From the NCBI GenBank assembly GCA_023422735.1, contig JAFAGL010000146.1, positions 1 to 9,791 on the forward strand: a stretch of DNA of 9,791 bases. Direction: 5' to 3'. The notes under the pieces were generated by a model. It was given only the letters and a program-made list of their open reading frames with translations. It ran no database searches and was not told the origin of the DNA. The stretch comes from Pseudomonadota bacterium. Its GTDB lineage: Bacteria > Pseudomonadota > Alphaproteobacteria > Rhizobiales > Rhizobiaceae. A program made the position numbers and the translations under genes. Positions within the stretch are counted from its first letter, which is position 1. The number at the start of each line of letters is the position of its first letter. Shown piece by piece: positions 1 through 5,614 of the stretch.

Positions 1-769
1 CTTCCGGTGTACCTGTTTGGACGATGCGACCCCCTTCCATGATCGTGATCTTGGAGCCGATCTTCAGCGCTTCCTCCAGATCGTGGCTGACAAAGATGAT
101 GGTCTTTTTCAACCTGACCTGGAGGGCAAGCAATTCATCCTGCAGCTTCGTGCGGATCAGCGGATCGAGAGCCGAAAAAGGCTCATCCATCAACAGGATT
201 GGAGCCTGCGTAGCGAAGGCGCGCGCGAGGCCTACGCGTTGCTGCATGCCGCCCGATAATTCATGGGCGTATTTGTCAGCCCATTGATCAAGGCCCACAA
301 GGGCGAGTTGCTCCGCTACGCGCGCGGAGCGCTCTGCCTTGCTCGAACCTGCCAGTTCGAGACCAAAACCGACATTTTCCTCGACAGTGCGCCAGGGAAG
401 AAGGGCGAATTGCTGGAAAACCATGGCAATTCGGGTCTGACGAATGTTGCGCAGCATACGGTCGTCACAGGTTGCGACATCGACCATCCCGCCATCATTC
501 TTGACCAGCACATGGCCGCGCGAAAGGACATTCAGGCGGTTAGCCGCGCGCAGAAGAGTGGATTTGCCCGAACCCGACAGACCCATCAAAACCGAGATTT
601 CGCCTTCCTCGACCCTCAGGTTGGCGCTGGCGCAACCCAAAACAGCCCCAGTTTCAGCCAGGATTTTTTCTCGGCTCGCACCCTTATCAACCATCGCCAA
701 AGCACGTTGGCGCTGGTTGGCATCGCCAAACACGATGTCGACATTCTGAAAATCAACAGCGGTATTCAC
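1..769 (-). CDS. choV: Choline ABC transporter, ATP-binding subunit ChoV (3' end cut by window)
   Basis: Cytoplasmic ATPase that powers the ChoXWV choline importer (ProV/OpuAA-type, glycine betaine/proline/choline family). I translated the reverse strand from a GTG at 769-767 and obtained 256 open codons to the window edge. Visible in order: a ProV-like N-terminal stretch (about residues 35-58), Walker A GLSGSGKST (63-71), Q-loop VFQQF (117-121), ABC signature LSGGMQQR (171-178), Walker B ILLMDEP (191-197), D-loop SALD (199-202) and H-loop FVSHD (226-230). The frame breaks off just after GRIVQTGTPE, so the C-terminal region (CBS-like in many ProV relatives) lies outside. The start GTG overlaps the choW stop by 4 bp (GTGA), which points to translational coupling and fixes the start. 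Family assignment is very secure; choline rather than betaine as substrate is inferred from the neighbouring choX. Confidence 0.93.
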   Translation of the reverse strand, partial: MNTAVDFQNVDIVFGDANQRQRALAMVDKGASREKILAETGAVLGCASANLRVEEGEISVLMGLSGSGKSTLLRAANRLNVLSRGHVLVKNDGGMVDVATCDDRMLRNIRQTRIAMVFQQFALLPWRTVEENVGFGLELAGSSKAERSARVAEQLALVGLDQWADKYAHELSGGMQQRVGLARAFATQAPILLMDEPFSALDPLIRTKLQDELLALQVRLKKTIIFVSHDLEEALKIGSKITIMEGGRIVQTGTPE

Positions 770-1617
770 AACGTCGCTCCCGTGCGGATGCGCGACATGC
801 GATCAAGAATGATCGCAAGAACGACGATCGCCAGACCGGCCTCCAGACCCAGAGGGATGTTGACCGAATTGAGCGCACGCACCACCGGCTTGCCGAGCCC
901 ATTGGCCCCGATCAACGCGGCGATAACCACCATCGACAGGCAAAGCATGATGCATTGCGTCAACCCGGCCATAATTGTCGGCAACGCTGACGGCAGTTCC
1001 ACTTTCCAAAGCAATTGGCGTTTAGTGGCACCGAAGGCTGAACCGGCCTCCAGCATAGGCTTGGGAACGGACTTGATGCCGAGATAAGTGAGGCGGATGG
1101 GGGCCGGGGAGGCGAAAATCACCGTGACAATCACGCCTGGTGCGGCGCCCAGCCCGAACAAAATCAACACCGGAATGAGATATACGAATGTGGGCAGCGT
1201 CTGCATCAGATCCAGCACCGGCTGAATCCAGGTATAAAACCGCTCGTGATGTGCCGCCCAGATTCCGACTGGCACGCCGATCGCCATGGATAACGTGGCT
1301 GCAGAGACCACCAGCACCAGCGTTTCAACGGTTTCGCGCCAAAGGCCCTGGTTGAGAATGAACAGAAGGCCGATAGCTGTTCCCAGAGACAGTTTCCAAG
1401 AGCGTTGCAGAAGAAAGGAGACAATCACGAAAAGGCCGATCAGAACGAGCGGCGGCAGCCATAAAAGTGCATCCGACGTGCTCGACAGAATTGAGCTGAT
1501 CGCTGAAGCAAGCGAGTCGAAAAACCAAGCGAAATTCGAGGTGAGATAATCGAAGAAAAGCTTACCCCATCTTCCGACGGGTATCTTCGCGCTCAAAATG
1601 TCACCCAGGTTTTCCAT
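766..1617 (-). CDS. choW: Choline ABC transporter, permease subunit ChoW
   Basis: Inner-membrane permease of the choline importer, 283 residues, typical for ProW/ChoW. The N-terminal 50 residues are amphipathic and precede hydrophobic segments at about 51-70, 75-90, 98-122, 140-157, 160-172, 218-238 and 255-272. The cytoplasmic EAA loop that docks on the ATPase is recognisable at about 190-220 (EAGSAFGATKRQLLWKVELP, then S-ALPTIMAGLTQ). LMQTLPTFVYLIPV (about 137-150) is a typical signature of this permease family. The ATG at 1617 is preceded by weak Shine-Dalgarno candidates only: AGG about 9 nt upstream and GGAG about 15 nt upstream. It lies between choX and choV, with 90 bp to choX and a 4-bp overlap with choV. 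The binding protein next door sets the likely substrate as choline. Confidence 0.93.
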   Translation of the reverse strand: MENLGDILSAKIPVGRWGKLFFDYLTSNFAWFFDSLASAISSILSSTSDALLWLPPLVLIGLFVIVSFLLQRSWKLSLGTAIGLLFILNQGLWRETVETLVLVVSAATLSMAIGVPVGIWAAHHERFYTWIQPVLDLMQTLPTFVYLIPVLILFGLGAAPGVIVTVIFASPAPIRLTYLGIKSVPKPMLEAGSAFGATKRQLLWKVELPSALPTIMAGLTQCIMLCLSMVVIAALIGANGLGKPVVRALNSVNIPLGLEAGLAIVVLAIILDRMSRIRTGATL

Positions 1618-1664
1618 GCGGATTTGCCTGATCTCCGTTTAATTTCCGTTTGCCGCATAAACGA

Positions 1665-1693
1665 ACAGGCGACCGCCTTCAGCGACCGCCTGT
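1665..1693 (-). promoter_or_regulatory. Intercistronic stem-loop between choX and choW
   Basis: A 7-bp perfect stem (ACAGGCG with CGCCTGT), a symmetrical 2-nt internal loop (AC opposite AC), then a 3-bp inner stem (CGC with GCG) closed by a 5-nt loop. It lies 15 bp after the choX stop codon. No T-run follows on the minus strand, so it does not look like a full intrinsic terminator. In binding-protein-dependent ABC operons such stems often protect the upstream mRNA and lower expression of downstream permease genes; that role here is inference. The same bases also form a 10-bp direct repeat GCGACCGCCT (1669-1678 and 1682-1691). Confidence 0.6.
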
Positions 1694-1707
1694 CATCGGA
1701 TTATCCG

Positions 1708-2655
1708 CTATTCACCGACCGCTTCGGAAACGGCCGCTTGTCCTTCCGAGCCGTCGAAGGTGGTGACGCCTTCCAGCCAAGGCCTCAGAACGTCCGGATT
1801 CTTCTTCAACCAGGCGCTCGCCGCTTCCTTGGGGTCCGTACCATCGTTCAGAATCGCGCCCATGATCTCGTTTTCCATATCAAGCGAGAACACCATGTTC
1901 TTCAACAGTGCACCGACATTCGGGCAATCAGTCGAATAGCCAGCGCGCGTATTGGTGTGAACTGTTGCGCCACCGAAATTGGGACCGAACACCTCATCCC
2001 CACCGTCGAGATATTCGATGTCGAAGTTCGCGTTCATCGGGTGGGGTTCCCAGCCCAGAAACACGATGTCACGCCCGGCATTGGTCGCGCGCTGAACTTC
2101 AGACAACATGCCAGCTTCCGAGCTTTCAACCAGTTCGAAACCGTTCAAATCGAACTTGCCGTCGGAAATCATCTCAAGGATCAGGCGGTTGCCGTCATTG
2201 CCGGGCTCGATGCCGTAAATCTTGCTGTCGAACTTGTCCTTGTTTTTGGCGATATCAGCGAAGGTTTTGACGCCCGCATCGAATGTGGATTTCGGAACGG
2301 CCAGCGTATATTTTGCGCCTTCCAGATTCGTGACGATGGTTTCTACCGATTTGTCGTCGCGATAGGACGCGATATCGGCTTCCATAGTTGGCATCCAGTT
2401 TCCGAGAAAGACATCTATGTCGTTGTTCTTCAAGGAAGCATAGGTCACAGGGACTGAGAGAATTTGCACGGTCGGCTGATAGCCGAGCGCTTCCAGAACA
2501 ACTGAAGCCGTTGCTGTGGTCGCTGTGATATCTGTCCAGCCGACATCCGAAAAACGAACCGTTTTACAACTATCGGGCTCCGCAGCCTGGGCTGCACCGG
2601 CAGCAAAGCCGGTCGCGATCAAAGTTGCTGAAAGAAATTTCGCGAAACGCGGCAT
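1708..2655 (-). CDS. choX: Choline-binding periplasmic protein ChoX
   Basis: Periplasmic substrate-binding protein of the choline importer, 315 residues. The ATG at 2655-2653 was chosen over an upstream in-frame start at 2838 because it has a GGGAGA Shine-Dalgarno 5 nt upstream, opens a clean signal peptide and avoids running into tdk. The signal peptide has a K/R-containing n-region, a hydrophobic core and a likely AQA-A cleavage after residue 24. The ligand box known from Sinorhizobium ChoX (Trp43, Asp45, Trp90, Tyr119, Asn156, Trp205, numbering from memory) maps with a constant offset of 3 onto W40, D42, W87, Y116, N153 and W202 here, so the aromatic cage for the trimethylammonium group is intact. 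C30 and a cysteine in the STDCPN segment could form the disulfide seen in the family. It is the first gene of the operon and is followed by a stem-loop. Choline or acetylcholine is the expected ligand. Confidence 0.94.
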   Translation of the reverse strand: MPRFAKFLSATLIATGFAAGAAQAAEPDSCKTVRFSDVGWTDITATTATASVVLEALGYQPTVQILSVPVTYASLKNNDIDVFLGNWMPTMEADIASYRDDKSVETIVTNLEGAKYTLAVPKSTFDAGVKTFADIAKNKDKFDSKIYGIEPGNDGNRLILEMISDGKFDLNGFELVESSEAGMLSEVQRATNAGRDIVFLGWEPHPMNANFDIEYLDGGDEVFGPNFGGATVHTNTRAGYSTDCPNVGALLKNMVFSLDMENEIMGAILNDGTDPKEAASAWLKKNPDVLRPWLEGVTTFDGSEGQAAVSEAVGE

Positions 2656-2720
2656 TCTGGTCTCCCATGTTATGGCTTGCTGGATCAGGCCAACCCGTCG
2701 ACAAAATGCCAGCGGGTCGT

Positions 2721-2750
2721 AATTAAGAAGGTTGCGAAACGAAACATCAA
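2721..2750 (-). promoter_or_regulatory. Possible choXWV promoter
   Basis: On the minus strand TTGATG (2750-2745) and TTAATT (2726-2721) are separated by 18 bp and lie about 66 bp upstream of the choX ATG. They match sigma70-like -35 and -10 boxes moderately. I see no convincing palindromic operator overlapping them. This is a pattern call only; other hexamer pairs in the 155-bp choX/tdk intergenic region cannot be excluded. Confidence 0.35.
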
Positions 2751-2810
2751 TCGGGGTCAATGGCAAGCGGGCTGGCGTAAAACCCCGAAGGTGGGATATG
2801 GCAAGCGCCG

Positions 2811-3422
2811 ATGGCCAAGCTTTATTTTCACTATGCAACTATGAACGCAGGCAAAAGCACACTGCTTTTGCAGGCCTCTTACAATTACCGCGAACGCGGT
2901 ATGCACACGCTTCTTCTTGTGGCCGGGCATTATCGACGCGCGCAAACTGGCTACATCTCCTCCCGGATCGGGTTGGAAACCGATGCCGAAATCTTCCGCG
3001 ATGGCGATGACCTTTATTCATCGGTTGCCGACCATCACGCGCATCGCGCCATCCATTGCGTCTTTGTAGATGAAGCGCAGTTTTTGACCGAAGACCAAGT
3101 CTGGCAACTCGCTCGCGTGGCCGACAGACTGCACATCCCTGTGATGGCTTATGGATTGCGCACAGACTTTCAGGGCAAGCTATTTCCTGGTTCTCAAGCG
3201 CTACTCGCTTTGGCGGATGAATTGCGGGAGGTTCGAACGATCTGCCGCTGCGGACGAAAGGCGACGATGGTTGTGCGTCTGGGACCGGATGGCAAGGTGG
3301 CGCATGAAGGCGAACAGGTGGCGATTGGCAAGGAGGCCTATGTGTCTTTGTGCCGAAAGCACTGGGAAGAAGAAATGGGAAGGGTCGCGGCCGAGGATTT
3401 CGTGGGTTTCGCCAGAAATTGA
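2811..3422 (+). CDS. tdk: Thymidine kinase (zinc-ribbon, Tdk/TK1 type)
   Basis: Cytosolic thymidine kinase of the nucleotide salvage pathway: phosphorylates thymidine with ATP to dTMP. It is 203 residues, matching E. coli Tdk (205). Visible: P-loop MNAGKST (11-17), catalytic base Glu88 in FVDEAQF (85-91), lasso/substrate loop YGLRTDFQGKLF (114-125), and zinc ligands C145-x-C147 and C181-x2-H184. Start ATG at 2811 matches the conserved MAKLYF N-terminus; the only Shine-Dalgarno candidate (AAGGTGGG) is distant, so translation may be weak. One oddity: after strand 2, where most members have an Asp-Asp/x-Arg element (DDR in E. coli), this protein has H40-Y41-R42-R43 before ISSRIGL. I faintly recall a similar AGHYR sequence in Brucella Tdk, so this may be a clade feature. 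Divergent from choX, followed 89 bp later by the DUF2333 gene. Confidence 0.95.
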   Translation: MAKLYFHYATMNAGKSTLLLQASYNYRERGMHTLLLVAGHYRRAQTGYISSRIGLETDAEIFRDGDDLYSSVADHHAHRAIHCVFVDEAQFLTEDQVWQLARVADRLHIPVMAYGLRTDFQGKLFPGSQALLALADELREVRTICRCGRKATMVVRLGPDGKVAHEGEQVAIGKEAYVSLCRKHWEEEMGRVAAEDFVGFARN

Positions 3423-3511
3423 CGCTGTCGGTGCATTGTTCTTGTGGCACGTAACCCATATTTGTTGGCTCGAACCACGCTGTGCTTCTGCGGTGTGATT
3501 GGAGACATTGG

Positions 3512-4663
3512 ATGCTCGCGACGCTGAAATCTTTCTTTTCCCGGGCATTTTCCTTTTTCGGATATGTCTTGAAACGCGTTCTGACGATCTTGCTGGTTCC
3601 ATTCATCGCTTTGGCGGGTTGGCTCGGCACAAGAGGCTGGATGGTCAAACTGCCTTTTGGCGGACTGATTTTTTTAATCGTCGCGCTTTACGGGTATTTC
3701 GTCTGGAACACACAAATATGGACCAACTTCGATCCTGATTATCCGACAAAATTCAGCTATTCTGCCCAGTCGGCCAACGGCGCGACAGTTGAGACCGGAG
3801 CTGCAAGCACACCGGATGCCAGCCAGGCGCAGGGCGAGGGCGAAGTACGCACCTGTGTACGCTCGGGCATCGTGGATGCGACAGCCGGATTGATCGATTT
3901 CAACGTCAACCAGAATGCCTGGGTGTCGTCGATGATCCTTTATAAAGCAGGTCTTTTCGGGCTCGATTGGGACAAGACACCGTTTCTCGACAATAAGGCC
4001 GCGTTCCAGCGGGGCGTGAATCAGGCGATCCGCCGGACGACCGTGGAACTGGTAGATACGCTGGGACGCGTGCGCGGCACCTCGCAGATCGACAGCAATC
4101 TGCAAGATGCGCGCGGCAATATGCAGTTTGACGAATATACCTGGTATTTCGGCCTGAGCCCGTTCGGTCCTAAAACGCCGACTCCATCATTTTATCGCGC
4201 TGCCTTGAGAGACTTGCACGGCTTCAATGCTCGGATGGAAACCTGTGCTGCCCAGTTCGATGCCCGTGGCGATAATCTGCTGCAATTTGTTGAGCGTATC
4301 GCAAACGATCTCGGATCCACCTCGGCAATTTTGCGCGAGCGGTCTGAAAATCACAATGGCGGCTGGTTCGACACCCGCGCCGATGATCGCTTCTGGTTCG
4401 CTTATGGCCAGCTTTACGGCTATTACGGTATCCTTACGGCGGCCCGTCATGATTTTGCTACGGTTTTGCAAAATCGCGGTCTGAATAATTTGTGGGAAGA
4501 CCTCGAACAACAGATGCGCGCCGCATTGCGCATTCAGCCTGCCATGATCTCAAATGGTCGGGAAGACGGGTGGATCATGCCGACACATCTTGCGACGATG
4601 GGTTTCTACGTCTTGCGAGTTCGCTCCAATCTCGTGGAAATCCGGGCAGTTCTGGATCGCTAG
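3512..4663 (+). CDS. DUF2333-family membrane-anchored protein, function unknown
   Basis: A 383-residue protein I recognise as the uncharacterised DUF2333 family; no function is established that I know of. The ATG at 3512 has GGAG at 3501-3504 with 7-nt spacing and is preferred to a longer frame opening at 3482. The N-terminus has two hydrophobic segments (about 17-38 and 48-66) separated by a short basic turn (R41, K46), so the bulk is probably periplasmic or cytoplasmic on one side of the inner membrane. A low-complexity Ala/Ser/Gly/Glu linker (about 84-112) precedes the conserved domain, with recognisable blocks NQNAWVSSMILYKAGLFGLDW (roughly 133-153), GVNQAIRRTTVELVDTLGRV (168-187), RADDRFWFAYGQLYGYYGIL (289-308) and a C-terminal segment about 325-380. 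It has two cysteines outside the membrane part (C115, C245). Its stop codon overlaps the convergent BrnA-like gene. Family call fairly secure, role unknown. Confidence 0.8.
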   Translation: MLATLKSFFSRAFSFFGYVLKRVLTILLVPFIALAGWLGTRGWMVKLPFGGLIFLIVALYGYFVWNTQIWTNFDPDYPTKFSYSAQSANGATVETGAASTPDASQAQGEGEVRTCVRSGIVDATAGLIDFNVNQNAWVSSMILYKAGLFGLDWDKTPFLDNKAAFQRGVNQAIRRTTVELVDTLGRVRGTSQIDSNLQDARGNMQFDEYTWYFGLSPFGPKTPTPSFYRAALRDLHGFNARMETCAAQFDARGDNLLQFVERIANDLGSTSAILRERSENHNGGWFDTRADDRFWFAYGQLYGYYGILTAARHDFATVLQNRGLNNLWEDLEQQMRAALRIQPAMISNGREDGWIMPTHLATMGFYVLRVRSNLVEIRAVLDR

Positions 4664-4881
4664 TCGCAGAGCTGAGCATTTTTCAGCACATCGTTCATCC
4701 GGCGCTGCCAACCGGGGCCGGTTGCTCGAAATTTGGCCAAGACATCTGGATCAAGCCGCAAGGAAACGGCCTGTTTGGGATTAGGAACGCGCGGCCTGCC
4801 GGGCTTTCGTTTTGGCGAATCTGATCCTCCAGCTTGTTTCTTGTCTTGAGCTGGAGCGGGCTCATTTCCTTGTGCTGCCAT
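4660..4881 (-). CDS. BrnA-antitoxin-like ribbon-helix-helix protein (orphan)
   Basis: A 73-residue basic protein with a strong Shine-Dalgarno (GGAGGGG about 8 nt before the ATG at 4881-4879). Residues 1-30 are a disordered, charged linker rich in Ala, Lys, Gln and Pro, containing KRKPGRPRVP, an AT-hook-like GRPR. Residues 36-68 (QAVSLRLDPDVLAKFRATGP then GWQRRMNDVLKNA) match the BrnA/DUF4415 antitoxin family: a short beta strand followed by two helices, a ribbon-helix-helix DNA-binding fold. In BrnT/BrnA systems the RNase toxin is encoded immediately upstream; no such ORF exists in the 238 bp upstream here, so this copy appears to be solitary. A solitary member might act as a DNA-binding regulator or be a remnant; neither is shown. 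It converges on the DUF2333 gene with a 4-bp overlap. Confidence 0.78.
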   Translation of the reverse strand: MAAQGNEPAPAQDKKQAGGSDSPKRKPGRPRVPNPKQAVSLRLDPDVLAKFRATGPGWQRRMNDVLKNAQLCD

Positions 4882-4970
4882 GCCGATACCCCTCCATTTG
4901 ATACGCCATTCGGCTACCGTGGAATTCGATGGTCATTGAAAATGCTACGCCTGTCCTTGTCTAGTTAGAC

Positions 4971-4983
4971 CGCTAAATTAGCG
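4971..4983. promoter_or_regulatory. Inverted repeat CGCTAA-A-TTAGCG, candidate operator
   Basis: A perfect 6-1-6 inverted repeat, AT-rich in the middle. Immediately to its left (4961-4970) is CTAGTTAG, which resembles the same TTAG/CTAA half-sites, so the binding site could be larger. It lies about 137 bp upstream of marR and about 90 bp upstream of the BrnA-like start. Ligands could be the MarR regulator, the ribbon-helix-helix protein or neither; the sequence alone does not decide. Confidence 0.4.
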
Positions 4984-5081
4984 AGTAAAGGTATCAAAGC
5001 AGCGGTATCTGCGCGCCACGATCGGAAAGGGCGGCACATTTGTTGCCACGCTCCAAACGCATAACAGCCATGCATTGTCAG

Positions 5082-5109
5082 TTGATGATATTGTAAGCGT
5101 GCTTATTAT
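5082..5109 (+). promoter_or_regulatory. Probable marR-emr promoter
   Basis: TTGATG (5082-5087) and TATTAT (5104-5109) are spaced by 16 bp, a good sigma70-like match. The expected transcription start would be near 5115-5118, only a few bases before the marR ATG at 5120, and there is no Shine-Dalgarno. If correct, marR would be translated from a leaderless or nearly leaderless mRNA. The inverted repeat at 5094-5105 covers the spacer and the start of the -10 box. Confidence 0.5.
5094..5105. promoter_or_regulatory. Inverted repeat TAAGC-GT-GCTTA over the marR promoter
   Basis: A perfect 5-2-5 palindrome lying between the candidate -35 and -10 boxes and touching the -10. Its position is where a repressor would block RNA polymerase, and MarR-family proteins typically bind palindromes at their own promoters. 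The right half-site GCTTAT recurs just before the marR start (TGCGCTTAT, 5113-5121). Autorepression is inference. Confidence 0.45.
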
Positions 5110-5119
5110 ATCTGCGCTT

Positions 5120-5614
5120 ATGAACATCTCACCGCACAAGCCTTATGGTCTGCTCCTTCATGAGGTCGCGCGCCTTTTGAAAGGCCGCATTGAATCGCGG
5201 GCTGGCGTACACGGCCTGTCTGAAGCTCAGCTGCGCCTTTTGGCACGGTTGTGGAAGGAAGAGGGGGCGACGCAGGTGAGATTGGCCCAGCTTCTTGAAG
5301 TAGAGCCGATCAGCATTTCTCGCTTGATCGACCGGATGGAGCAGGCCGGTTGGATTGAACGACGTCAGGATCCAGCGGATCGCCGGGTTCGTCTGATTTA
5401 TACGACCGAAAAAGCGCGCACCGTGCGCAATGCGGTGAAGGATGTGGCGGCGCAGGTTTACGAGGAAGCGCTGGAAGGTGTTTCGGCCGAAACGCGGCAA
5501 GCCATGTTTGAAGGGCTTGAGGCTATGGCGCGCAATCTTTCATCGGGCGCCTTGTCTGAACTGTGTTTTGGCGATCAACCGACGGCCGGTCGGGAAAAGG
5601 TAGAAGTATCATGA
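5120..5614 (+). CDS. MarR-family transcriptional regulator of the emr operon
   Basis: A 164-residue winged-helix regulator of the MarR family, likely a dimeric repressor released by a small phenolic or drug-like ligand. The N-terminal helix (about 8-30) and C-terminal helices (about 98-142) form the dimer interface. The winged helix spans about 34-95: helix-turn-helix ATQVRLAQLLEVEPISISRL (50-69), then RMEQAGWIERR, then the wing DPADRRVRLIYTT (84-96) with the characteristic DxRxR pattern. I chose ATG 5120 because the family N-terminus starts there; an in-frame TTG at 5075 would add 15 residues and swallow the promoter. No Shine-Dalgarno is visible. The stop TGA overlaps the emrA ATG (ATGA), so it is the first gene of the efflux operon and probably controls it. 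Confidence 0.9.
   Translation: MNISPHKPYGLLLHEVARLLKGRIESRAGVHGLSEAQLRLLARLWKEEGATQVRLAQLLEVEPISISRLIDRMEQAGWIERRQDPADRRVRLIYTTEKARTVRNAVKDVAAQVYEEALEGVSAETRQAMFEGLEAMARNLSSGALSELCFGDQPTAGREKVEVS

Larger units (their letters stand above)
4882..5119 (+). other. Divergent intergenic region between the BrnA-like gene and marR
   Basis: This 238-bp gene-free region must hold the promoters of the leftward BrnA-like gene and of the rightward marR-emr operon. It is more AT-rich than its surroundings around 4935-4995. It contains two perfect short inverted repeats (4971-4983 and 5094-5105), a repeated GGTATC (4990-4995 and 5004-5009) and several TTAG/CTAA half-sites between 4961 and 4983. I find no BrnT-like ORF or tRNA in it. 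Confidence 0.6.

Noticed and set aside
263..1087. Long plus-strand ORF (274 codons) opposite choV and choW
   Set aside because: It lies fully antisense to two clearly recognised transporter genes, spans their junction and its translation has no family resemblance. It is a shadow of their codon composition.
1624..2457. Long plus-strand ORF (277 codons) opposite choX
   Set aside because: Antisense to a gene whose ligand-box residues and signal peptide are all intact; no plausible ribosome site or domain.
2656..2838. 61-residue N-terminal extension of choX from an upstream start
   Set aside because: It would overlap the tdk start, bury the signal peptide inside the protein and ignore the GGGAGA ribosome site before the ATG at 2655.
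5075..5119. TTG start giving marR 15 extra residues
   Set aside because: No ribosome site precedes it and it would place the likely promoter and palindrome inside the coding region; kept only as an alternative.
4882..5119. A BrnT toxin gene upstream of the BrnA-like gene
   Set aside because: Neither strand has an ORF of the needed length (about 90 codons) or a BrnT-like sequence in this stretch.
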